From contig NC_088800.1 of NCBI RefSeq assembly GCF_011386835.1, positions 56,883,439 through 56,947,438 of the forward strand: a DNA stretch of 64,000 nucleotides. Direction: 5' to 3'. The DNA is from Chrysemys picta bellii. Lineage: Eukaryota; Chordata; Testudines; Emydidae. The notes under the pieces are model-generated. The model was not told where the DNA came from, searched no databases, and saw only the letters and a list, made by a program, of their open reading frames with translations. Positions 57,801-64,000 of the stretch are shown piece after piece (position 1 is the first letter of the stretch; each line of letters opens with the position of its first letter). Both the position numbers and the translations under genes were made by a program.

Positions 57801-57931
57801 TACCCCGATGAAGTGTTTGAATCTCCATCTGAAGCTGCGATCAAGGACTCTGAGGTGAAGCCCCAGGATCAGGCCGATCTAACAGGAGGTGCCTTAGACA
57901 AAAGTGAACTTGAAAGAAGCCACCTGATGTT
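33723..57931 (+). CDS. RHBDF1: RHBDF1 (iRhom1), 5' part of the coding sequence, six exons, continues past the window
   Basis: Coding segments 33723-33842, 40768-40898, 50749-50962, 56626-56832, 57471-57593 and 57771-57931 join in frame to about 318 residues with no stop. All visible introns start GT and end AG. iRhom1 is an inactive rhomboid-family membrane protein of the ER and Golgi that binds ADAM17 and EGF-family cargo and controls their trafficking. The part seen here is only the cytosolic, largely disordered N-terminal domain. Diagnostic strings are [38 protein letters not shown] and [32 protein letters not shown] and the LDIP start favour iRhom1 over iRhom2. The family is about 850 residues long, so some 530 residues, including all membrane segments, lie beyond 64000. 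The last exon ends in phase 2, so the next begins by completing a leucine codon. The gene seems intact here; no frameshift or premature stop was seen. Confidence 0.95.
34630..35150 (-). mobile_element. CR1 LINE fragment, antisense
   Basis: The minus-strand translation over 35114-34773 includes [20 protein letters not shown] and FADDAKLGG (the catalytic palm, F-A-D-D), then a [19 protein letters not shown] block. One of the longer uninterrupted CR1 pieces in the window, but truncated at both ends. Confidence 0.85.
35160..37850 (+). mobile_element. CR1 LINE, sense, about 2.7 kb, endonuclease through 3' end
   Basis: It starts in the endonuclease domain (CTATCGACCACCTGACCAGA for the YRPPD block; AGGGATTTCAACTATTCCCA for DFNYS) and passes the GPDS and GNYRLVS blocks. 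It encodes [20 protein letters not shown] and [17 protein letters not shown] near 36520-36670 and [11 protein letters not shown] near 36850. It ends at a tail of the GGTCTGACCCAGTGTGACC type. It is the most complete CR1 here but broken by stops, frameshifts and a small deletion just before FINDLGKRV. Confidence 0.9.
38003..38639. mobile_element. hAT MITE with perfect 8-bp target duplication, 637 bp
   Basis: Termini CAGGGGTGGGCAAACTTTTT and GTAGTTTGCCCACCCCTG; CTCTAGGT flanks both sides (37995-38002 and 38640-38647). The interior is G-rich with GGGGTTCAGGGTGCAGC-type repeats and contains CTCCTATTGGCC opposed to GGCCAATGGGAGC at about 38427-38470. The apparent reading frame of about 215 codons across it is a composition artefact. 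Confidence 0.92.
39007..39485 (+). mobile_element. Solo-LTR-like insertion, 479 bp
   Basis: The insert in the CR1 starts TG and ends CA, and contains the polyadenylation signal AATAAA at 39355-39360. The flanking pentamers ATCAC and GTCAT differ by two transitions, compatible with an old 5-bp target duplication. No coding sequence is present. The family is unknown; the orientation is from the AATAAA position. Confidence 0.5.
39764..39908. mobile_element. Foldback family A-like retroelement, 12-bp target duplication
   Basis: AACAACAAGGAGTCCGGTGA...AACAGATTTATTTGGGCATA is followed almost at once by its reverse complement (AAATAAATCTATTAGTCTTT...CCGGACTCCTTGTTGTT), then the family end ACAGACTAACATGGCTACCC. 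ACTTTTTATAGG flanks both sides (39752-39763 and 39909-39920). The arms are about 55 bases with few mismatches, so the DNA or RNA can fold into a long hairpin. The hammerhead-like half is missing. Confidence 0.85.
40768..40898 (+). CDS. RHBDF1: RHBDF1 second coding exon
   Basis: Acceptor TTTTGCAG at 40767; donor AAG|GTAAGA after 40898; 131 nt, leaving phase 2 (AG of an Arg codon). It encodes [16 protein letters not shown] followed by a proline-rich stretch and [18 protein letters not shown] matches the mode-1 14-3-3 pattern R-S-x-S-x-P, and RQTS is a basophilic kinase site. In iRhom2, phosphorylated serines in the N-terminal domain recruit 14-3-3 proteins to control ADAM17; the same role here is inference. 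Confidence 0.95.
40899..44750. other. RHBDF1 intron: no gene apart from a family B fragment
   Basis: A 5'-truncated family B fragment (GCTCGAAAGCTTGTCTCTCC, TTGGTCCAATAGAAGATATT) lies at 41852-41930. About 44050-44600 (AGTGATGCTGAAGAAGAAGA, GGCCTTGTTGAGTTTAAGTT) resembles a dispersed reptile repeat of unknown class. The remainder is featureless. Confidence 0.5.
44753..46406 (+). mobile_element. hAT element, 1654 bp, with perfect 8-bp target duplication
   Basis: Termini TAAGGCTGCCGATTAATC and GACAGCCCTA; ATATTTAG flanks both sides (44745-44752 and 46407-46414). GATTAATCG-type motifs repeat close to both ends, likely transposase binding sites (inference). The interior carries a broken C-terminal transposase fragment on +. 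Its length is nearly that of the copy at 52889. Confidence 0.93.
45143..45990 (+). pseudogene. hAT transposase C-terminal remnant, broken
   Basis: Frames 45143-45379 and 45381-45743 are separated by a stop and frame change. They encode parts such as [18 protein letters not shown] and [20 protein letters not shown]. Further traces of the dimerisation region follow (GGCAGCATTATCGCCTGCAA). The N-terminal zinc finger and most of the catalytic domain are absent, so it cannot make an active enzyme. Confidence 0.8.
46839..46943 (+). CDS. RHBDF1: Candidate RHBDF1 cassette exon (alternative, 105 nt)
   Basis: A strong pyrimidine tract ending CTTTGCAG at 46838 is followed by 105 open bases and a donor TTCAG|GTACCC. 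The segment accepts the phase-2 AG left by the exon at 40898 (giving AGC, Ser) and ends with AG, again phase 2, so it can be included before 50749 or skipped without changing the frame. It would replace nothing and insert 35 residues, starting [18 protein letters not shown] and ending [11 protein letters not shown], with ten arginines. The interval is richer in CpG than its flanks. I do not recall this segment in the standard human protein, so it may be an alternative or lineage-specific exon, or a chance open stretch. The donor is weaker than those of the neighbouring exons. Confidence 0.55.
48580..49030 (+). pseudogene. LINE ORF2 C-terminal remnant (L2/Rex-like type), sense
   Basis: Frames read [20 protein letters not shown], then [10 protein letters not shown], a stop, [19 protein letters not shown] and [11 protein letters not shown]. 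The order LDYCN / LQ.VQ.AAAR / H.TP.L..LHWLPV / K.L.LTYKAL.G is a well-known C-terminal block of several vertebrate LINEs outside CR1. Degraded; clade uncertain. Confidence 0.55.
49711..49802. mobile_element. Foldback family B retroelement with 12-13-bp target duplication
   Basis: AGAGAGACAAGGTGGTGAGG is followed after a few bases by CCTCACCCACCTTGTCTCTC, then the family end CCTGGGACTGACATGGCTAC. The flanks ACAGTGCATGACT (49698-49710) and ACAATGCATGACT (49803-49815) agree at 12 of 13 positions. It has the same architecture as the foldback element at 39764 but belongs to the other family. Confidence 0.75.
50749..50962 (+). CDS. RHBDF1: RHBDF1 third constitutive coding exon
   Basis: Acceptor TCTTTCAG at 50748; donor AAG|GTGAGT after 50962; 214 nt. 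The first base completes the Arg codon of the previous exon; 71 further codons follow and the exon ends in phase 0. It encodes [20 protein letters not shown], then [33 protein letters not shown] and [10 protein letters not shown]. The [11 protein letters not shown] and [16 protein letters not shown] strings are the best paralogue discriminators in the window and point to iRhom1. Confidence 0.96.
52889..54551 (+). mobile_element. hAT element, 1663 bp, with perfect 8-bp target duplication
   Basis: Termini TAGGGCTGTTGATTAATC and TTGAAAGCCCTA; GTTACAAG flanks both sides (52881-52888 and 54552-54559). Subterminal GATTAATCG-like motifs occur at both ends. The + strand carries a broken transposase remnant. 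It sits in the intron between the exons at 50749 and 56626. Confidence 0.95.
53237..54174 (+). pseudogene. hAT transposase C-terminal remnant, broken
   Basis: Three pieces (53237-53563, 53545-53802, 53812-54174) cover roughly 300 codons. They are separated by a frame change near 53560 and a stop at 53800-53802. The last piece contains [20 protein letters not shown] and [20 protein letters not shown], the hAT dimerisation region. A full hAT transposase is about 600 residues; the N-terminal half is missing. Confidence 0.85.
55690..56500 (+). mobile_element. CR1 LINE 3' end, sense
   Basis: AAGGACCAGGGCATCACAGA, CAGAAAGCAAACAAGATGTT and GATACTGGGCTTGATGAAGC follow the CR1 3' coding end and tail. 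It is A/G-rich and fully degraded. Confidence 0.7.
56626..56832 (+). CDS. RHBDF1: RHBDF1 exon encoding the [12 protein letters not shown] block
   Basis: Acceptor GACTGCAG at 56625; donor AAG|GTATTT after 56832; 207 nt, phase 0 at both ends, 69 residues. It opens with [12 protein letters not shown], a block identical in both iRhom paralogues. In human iRhom2, substitutions at the equivalents of the first I, the D and the P cause tylosis with oesophageal cancer; all three residues are unaltered here. The exon ends [20 protein letters not shown], including a basic RRRKR run with an adjacent serine. Confidence 0.96.
57471..57593 (+). CDS. RHBDF1: RHBDF1 exon encoding the FLEED acidic block
   Basis: Acceptor CTCTTCCAG at 57470; donor CGG|GTAAGG after 57593; 123 nt, phase 0 at both ends, 41 residues. 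It encodes [20 protein letters not shown] followed by the acidic [21 protein letters not shown]. This part of the iRhom N-terminal domain lies near the region bound by the FERM-domain stabiliser FRMD8/iTAP (family knowledge; the exact contact is not visible here). Confidence 0.95.
57771..57931 (+). CDS. RHBDF1: RHBDF1 last exon in the window
   Basis: Acceptor TTGCCCAG at 57770 after a short 177-base intron; donor TT|GTGAGT after 57931; 161 nt, leaving phase 2. It encodes [20 protein letters not shown], then a variable stretch and [26 protein letters not shown] hexamer at 57855 could look like an earlier donor, but the family continues [19 protein letters not shown], which fixes the end at 57931. 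The next exon was not found before 64000. Confidence 0.93.
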
Positions 57932-58787
57932 GTGAGTATCTTCCTGACAGTTGGCAGAATCTAATCCATGGTCCCAAATGTGGGAAGGGAAGGACATTTC
58001 ACACCACAGGTTTGAAAGGCCTTAGCCACCATTACTCATGGTGAAGACAAGCCCAGAGGAGCTAGTGTCTCTGATGCTGCTGGTACTCCTCGGAATGGAT
58101 CTGATATAGAGGCCTGACTTGTGTAATGATTGATACCTCAACTCAGCTGACTAAGTTGAGCTCAGTGCAGGTCCAGAGCAGCAGAGCACACAGATTCTTG
58201 CCTAGTGCTAAATACCATCCCTCTTGTTGAAGGCCTTGAATGGAAAGGCTGAGAGGCTGCTTAGGCCATTGCCCCAGTATTCCTATCTGTTTGGGAGGAG
58301 AATCCCCAGGGCTGCTGTGCAGTCTGTGTGACATCCCCTCTGTTTATCCCATACCTGAAATCTTGTTTACCTAAGAAACAGCCTCCGACTTCAGAGAGTA
58401 GTTGACAATTGGTGCATATGAGGAGCTAACTCTGCTAACTTACCTCCAGTCAGCACAACAGCATGATGAAGTTGGGCCCCTGCACATCTTGTTTATGATG
58501 CCATATCATTCTTAAGGGGAAACAAAGACCAGTTTAAATGGGTTATATGAGTGCCGAGAGCACAGAATATGGCAAAAATGTAGTGTGTGAATGTCAGTCC
58601 TCTAAGGTATTGAAATGAAGACTGGTAGATAGAATGGGTACCCCTAGCCATATTCACTATGAAGTGTCCTGCTCAAATGCCGTGGAGTGATATTACACTA
58701 ATCTGAAACCAAGCAAGTGGAAGACCTGATGCTTGGAGACCATGATGCATGGGTGGAACCTTGTGTCTTCAGTTTCCTCTTAAACAT

Positions 58788-61015
58788 AAGAATGGCCATA
58801 CTGGGTCAGACCAATTGTCCATGTAGCTAATATCCTGTCTTCCAACAGTGGCTGGTGCCAGACGCTTCAATTTATTGAGTGATCTATCCCCGTCATCCAA
58901 TCCCAGCTTCTGGCAATCAGAGGTTTAGGGACACCCAGAGCATAGGTCCCTGACTGTCTTGGCTAGTAGCCATTGAAGGACCTGTCCTCCAGGAACTTAT
59001 CTAATTCCTTTTTGAACACAGTTACACTTTTCAACATCTCCTGGCAATGAGTTCTACGTGTTGACTGTGCGTTGTGTAAAGAAGTATTTCCTTCTGTTTG
59101 TTTTAAACTTGCTGCCTATTAATTTCATTGGGTGACCCCTGCTTCTTGTCTTATGTAAAGGGGAAAATAACACTTTCTTATTCATTTTCTCCACACCATT
59201 CATGATTTTATAGACCTCTATCATATCCCCTCTTTGTCATCTCTTTTCTAACTGAACAGTTGCAGTCTTTTTAATCTCTCCTCATATGGAAGCTGTTCCA
59301 TACCCATAATCATTTTTGTTGCTCTTCTCTGTATCTTTTCGAATTCTAATATATCGTTTTTGAGATGGGGCAACCAGAACTACACACGGTATTCAAGGTA
59401 TGGGTGTAGCTTGGATTTCTATAATGGCATTATGATATTTTCTGTTTTATTGTCTATCCCTTTCCTAATGGTTCCTAACATTCTGGTTAACTTTTTTGAC
59501 TGCCGCTGCACATTGACTAGACGTTTTTAGAGTACTATCCACAAAGACTTAAAGATCTGTCTTGAGTGGTAAAGGCTAATTTAGACCCCGTCATTTTGTA
59601 TATATAGTTGGGATTATGTTTTCCAATTTGCATTTATCAGCTTGAATTTCATCTGCTGTTTTGTTGCCCTGTCACCTAGTTTTGCGAGATCCCTTTGTAA
59701 CTCTTCCCAGTCTGCTTTGAATTTAACTATTTTTAGTTTTGTACCATCTGCAAACTTTGCCATGTCTCTGTTTACCCCTTTTCCCAAATCATTTATGAAT
59801 ATGTTGAACAGCACTGGTCCCAGTACAGATCCCTGGAGGACCCTGATATTCACCTCTCTCCACTATGAATACTAACCATTTATTCCTACCCTTTGTTTCC
59901 TATCTTTTAACCAGTTACTGACCATGAGAGGACCTTCCCTCTTATCCCATGACTGCTTACTTTGATTAAAAGCCTTCGGTGAGGGACCTTGTCAAAGGTT
60001 TTCTGAAAGTCCAAGTACACTGTATCCACTGGATCACCATTGTCCACGTGTTTGTTGACACCCTCAAAGAATTTTAATAGATGGGTGAGGCATGATTTCC
60101 CTTTACAAAAGCTGTGCTGACTCTTCCCCAATGTATCATATTCATCTGTGTGTCTGATAATTCTGTTCTTTACTATAGTTTCAACTTATTTGCCTGGTAC
60201 TGAAATTAGACTTACTGGCCTGTAATTGACAGGATCACCTCTGGAGCATTTTTAAAAAATTGGCATTACGTTAGCTATCCACCAGTCATCTGGTACAGAA
60301 GTTGATTTAAGCGCTAGGCTACATACCACCATTAGTAGTTCTGCAATTTCATATTTGAGTTCCTTCAGAAGTCTTGGGTGAATATCCCTGGTCCTGGTGA
60401 CTTATTACCATTTAATTTATCAATTTGTTCCAAAACCTTCTCTATTGATACCTCAGTCTGGGACAATTTCTCAGATTTATAAACTAAAAAGAATGTTCGT
60501 GTGGGAATCTCCCTCACATCATTTGCAGTGAAGATCAATGTAGAGATTTCATTTAGCTTCTCTGCAACAGCTTTATCTTCTTTGAGTGCTCCTTAAGCAC
60601 TTCCGTCAACCAGTGGCCCCCCTGATTATGTGGCAAGCTTCCTGCTTCTGATGTACTTACAAAAACGAACAGCAATTTTTTAATCTTTTGCTAGTTGGTT
60701 CAAATTTTTTTTGGCCTACCTAATTATACTTTTACACTTGACTTGCCAGAATTTATGCTCCTTTCTGTTTTCCTCAGTATTATTTGATTTCCAGTTTTTA
60801 AAAGATGCCTTTTTGTCTCTAACCGCTTCTTTTACTCTGTTCAGGCACGGTTGCATTTTTTGGGTCCTCTTCCCTTTTTATTTATTTTTTTAATTTGGGG
60901 GTATACATATAGTTTGAACCTCTATTATGGTGTTTTTAAAAAGTTTCCATGCAGCTTGTGGGTGTTTCACTCTAGTGACTGTTCCTTTTAGTAAAATGTT
61001 CCTCACCCTAGCAAG
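58788..61015 (-). mobile_element. CR1 LINE, antisense, about 2.2 kb
   Basis: The left edge AACATAAGAATGGCCATACT is the reverse of the CR1 tail. The minus strand then gives FINDLGKGVNRDMAKFADGT (59614-59853; the second catalytic D is G) and [20 protein letters not shown] with FQKTFDKVPH (59907-60131). Linker sequence continues to about 61000. It is the same subfamily as the sense copy at 35160. Inactive. Confidence 0.9.
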
Positions 61016-62070
61016 GAATCAAACTATGTCATTTCCTTTTGTTTCCTGATAAGTCAGAGCCTCCCTGAGTAACTGGCACCTCACACTGGCAGAGGGCAGC
61101 CTTGTTCTTGGCTCTAGCAGTTCACCAGGGTGTGAATGCACAGCAGACATGGGGAAGGACCTTGTCGTGGTTCTGCTGCTCACAATCCATCTCATTGTGC
61201 TAACGCTTTCCCGCGTCATGTTCTTGAGAATTTTACCAGCTATGACACAGATGCTGGAAGTAATACTGGGAGTTAGCCACGTTTCCGATGAGAATGAGAC
61301 CCAATTTTGGGGCAAAATCTGATTCCCAGTGTTTCCATTTTTAGATCGTTTTAATGGTTTTATTTATCAAAGCAAAAATGATTTCATTCAAACTCTAGAG
61401 AACTGTATCAAACTATTGAAGGTGCCAGTTCAGGGAGTTGGGTATGCACCTGGTCATAAACCAAATCAGAGATTTCATAGCAGGTAATTTTGAGGGCAGT
61501 TCCTCTCTAAAGACACATAGAAACACCTCAAACTCCCAAGAGGAAGAGGTGTTCAAGGCTAGGCCACAGGTCAAATCTGAATCCATATTGCTTATCGAGG
61601 AGAATGACTTTCCAAGTGACACGTAACAGTCTTCTTCTCAGAGTGTCTTGGAAGAGTTTGTATCTAATCATTCATACACTGAGCATCCCCAAAGGCTACA
61701 AAGATTGTTTTATTAAATTTCTTTTGAGCATTTAAAACGTCATCTGTTATGCTCTGCCACACAGAAACTAACCTACAAACACAGAGGAAGGTTTGGGGGT
61801 GTTGTTTGTGCACTTACTATTTTTCTGTGGATTCTTTCTTTCCCTAATACACACTCCAAAGAGTTGAGCACTCACAATATTCACTATCCACCACACCACA
61901 ATTAAGTGATGTGGTGGGCAGTGGATCCCCATTGGACACAGTCTGATACTACTGGCAGCTGCAACAGTCACTCAAAAGATACCAGAGAACATAAAGCCAC
62001 CCTAAGCCCATGCTCTGTTGTGCTGAATTTCCAGGAACCAGTTACGAGATTTCCTAGGTCTAGACAGTAT

Positions 62071-62142
62071 TTGGTCTTGCCATGAGGGCAGGGGACTGGA
62101 CTGGATGACCTCTTGAGGTCCCTTCCAGTCCTAGAATCTATG
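62071..62142 (+). repeat. SINE/CR1-type tail fragment, sense
   Basis: GGACTGGACTGGATGACCTC and TTGAGGTCCCTTCCAGTCCT followed by AGAATCTATG are the tail shared by turtle SINEs and CR1. Without the tRNA-like head, the parent cannot be told. Confidence 0.65.
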
Positions 62143-62144
62143 GC

Positions 62145-63350
62145 TGTGCTCTGTTTCTTCTTCAAGTGCTGGCCCCTATGTGTCATCCACTGTGGATATG
62201 CATGCGCTGCAAATGCGTCTGAGACCAGAGAGTTATTGCGAGCAGTGTCCATTGGCCTACGCTTCTGCCTTTGCCATCCTCATGCTCCACTCCAAGGCCA
62301 TAAGAGGCTGTGCGCATCAGCTGCCTCTAAAGTACCTTCTTATTGCCTCCTAGCCTGACTCAGAATCTCCAGTGTCTGGAGCTTCTCCCTTCTCTTCAGC
62401 CTCGTCCTTGTCTTCAAAACTGTAAATATGTCAAAGATTTTACTGGTTTAGCTCTGCAGTGTAGGTATTGTTAATGGGTTTTATTAGTATAGTTAGTGAG
62501 TAGTTTAAATCCCCTCACTGGGGTACCTCCTGCCTCCCCTGTACAGGAATTAGATGATGCCCAGAATACCGGTATTTAGAAATAATGTCTCCTGTCCCTG
62601 CTCCTTTTTGGTCAGCAATGACCACCAGTGATAGCTGTACTGCCTTGGAGAAGTGCATATCTCTACCAAGTGCAATATGTGCCACTCCTTCCCCAGCCGG
62701 ACCCAGAACTCCAACTTAAAAAGCACCTCATGGAGAAAGCTGTGAGGCCTGAGTCAGACCTAGGCTGGGGGCCCCACTGTACATCGACCAGACCCATCGA
62801 AGAGCATGTCTCCTAATACAAGGCCTGACATAGGAGGAGGAAAGAGCAAGGCCAGGGACCCTTTGACAGATTATCCATGTGAGAGCAGGGGACTCTCTCA
62901 TAAACAGAAGAGCAGAGTCCACTCTGGAGAGTTTTGATCCCTCCCCAAGACTCTTCCGCTGACACATCCTTCAGAATGGTGGTTTACAGGCAGCCATACC
63001 ACCTGCATTCTCACGACCTCCTCCTCTCTGAGTGCTGCTTGCCAGTCACCCACAGTGGAAGCCACAAAGGGACCAGTGCTTGAAGAAGAAAGGGAATTTA
63101 TTTTGTGGCAGCAGGAGTTCTTCGAGATGTGTGGCCCTTATAGGTATTCCACTACCCACCCTCCACCTCAGATCATGTCTGCATTCACAGGAGAGAAGGA
63201 ACTGGAGAGGCATCTGTCCACACCACCCCTTATATCCTCAATGCAGAGCACAATGGTGGCAAGGGCATAGGCACTGACCAACGGACACTGTTTGCAAGAA
63301 TTCTCCAATCTGAGGTGCTTGGTGCACAGGTGGTGTTACATTCTGGGGTG
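62145..63350 (+). mobile_element. LTR/DIRS-like retroelement fragments with gag-like block
   Basis: The segment opens TTTCTTCTTCAAGTGCTGGC. At about 62560-62760 it holds a frame-broken counterpart of the zinc-knuckle block at 13540 (GCAATATGTGCCACTCCTTC parallels GCAGTATTTGCCAATCCTTC). GGAGAGAAGGAACTGGAGAG near 63190 parallels the KELEM string at 15207. The family is therefore present twice in the window. No intact gene. Confidence 0.45.
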
Positions 63351-63601
63351 CAGTGCAGATCAGTCAGGGGCCTGCCTGGAACGCCCTGCTGCTGTGGCTT
63401 ACAGCCTGGACATCAGCAGACGAACACGCAGGTCTGTATGCTGCGCATCCCTGGAGTAGCAACTCTGACTCCAACAGTCTGCCTACAGCACAACAGCCCT
63501 ACCGTGGCTTCCACCAACCTGGGTTGCTATTTGCAAGGTGATCCCAATGCACTCCCAATCCCGAATTTTCCCAGAACCGTGTGTCCTGAAGTGACATATC
63601 A

Positions 63602-63780
63602 TATCATAGAATATCAGGGTTGGAAGGGACCTCAGGAGGTCATCTAGTCCAACCCCTGCTCAAAGTAGGATCAATCCCCAGATTTTTACCCCAGTTCCCT
63701 AAATGGCCCCCCTCAAGGATTGAACTCACAGCCCTGGGTTTAGCAGGCCAATGCTCAAACCACTGACCTATCCCTCCCCC
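63602..63780 (-). mobile_element. tRNA-derived SINE (reptilian Cry type), antisense
   Basis: On the minus strand the element begins GGGATAGGTCAGTGGTTTGA (A-box-like), then CTGTGAGTTCAATCCTTGAG (B-box). It continues GGGGATTGATCCTACTTTGA and GAGGTCCCTTCCAACCCTGA and ends with ATTCTATGAT-type repeats. The polymerase III boxes and tail match the Cry SINEs of hidden-necked turtles. It is well preserved. It is not a functional tRNA gene: the cloverleaf is lost after the B box. Confidence 0.88.
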
Positions 63781-64000
63781 TGTCCAGCCCTCTCCTGAGA
63801 AATAATAAGGTTTGTTTGCTTCTTTAAAGAGACAAAAGCACCTTACAGCTTATTAACTTAACTGGGAGAGATACACCCTTCCCTTCAAACACAGCACTGA
63901 GTTAGTTTTTAAGGAAAAAAAATAACCAAAAACAGATTTATTAACAGTAGGACGAAGGTTATGTGATGCCAAGTAAAAGAAATTACAAGCAAATACAAGT

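Larger units (their letters stand above)
57932..64000 (+). other. RHBDF1: RHBDF1 intron, partial (runs off the right edge)
   Basis: It begins with the donor GTGAGT. More than 6 kb follow without any sequence matching the next expected iRhom1 block. It contains a long antisense CR1 (58788-61015), retroelement fragments (62130-63350) and an antisense SINE (63602-63780). 57932-58787 and 61016-62070 show nothing recognisable. Confidence 0.8.

Noticed and set aside
57855..57862. Earlier donor site (GTGAAG) in the last exon
   Set aside because: Family homology ([19 protein letters not shown]) continues through it to the GTGAGT at 57932.
63602..63780. tRNA gene
   Set aside because: Only A- and B-box-like parts remain in a SINE with a LINE-type tail; no cloverleaf closes.

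Overview
This window is vertebrate nuclear DNA, most likely from a turtle (inference). It holds many CR1 LINE fragments, a tRNA-derived SINE of the reptilian Cry type, many hAT and Harbinger-like MITEs, and short palindromic retroelements that I associate with turtle genomes. The only host gene I can support is on the + strand: the 5' part of RHBDF1 (iRhom1, a catalytically dead rhomboid pseudoprotease). Six coding exons between 33723 and 57931 encode about 318 residues of its cytosolic N-terminal domain. The transmembrane, iRhom-homology and rhomboid domains lie beyond the right edge. A spliceable, phase-compatible 105-nt open segment at 46839-46943 may be an additional cassette exon.

Layout. 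1-33700 is noncoding, either a large first intron or upstream flank, since the start-codon exon has its own splice acceptor. It is filled with transposon debris: a hAT remnant (1-728), several hAT MITEs with 8-bp target duplications, a hAT-in-hAT nest (4503-7036), LINE fragments in both orientations, DIRS/LTR-like fragments (13214-15420), and a pair of inverted short retroelement arms (29234-29595). 33701-57931 is the exon-bearing part. Its first coding intron contains nearly 6 kb of continuous CR1 sequence (34630-40470) pierced by a hAT MITE, a solo-LTR-like insert and a foldback element. Two 1.65-kb hAT copies with perfect 8-bp target duplications sit in later introns (44753-46406 and 52889-54551). 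57932-64000 is the next intron, with a 2.2-kb antisense CR1, retroelement fragments and a SINE.

The most interesting signals are: (1) the candidate RHBDF1 cassette exon, which would insert 35 arginine-rich residues with a basophilic phosphosite; (2) a hammerhead-ribozyme-like core shared by two families of short retroelements, with the stem retained although its sequence differs; (3) the foldback architecture and roughly 12-bp target duplications of those elements; (4) a recurrent hairpin of two opposed CCAAT boxes carried by four different MITEs. All family assignments come from reading the sequence and memory of the families; no database search was possible.
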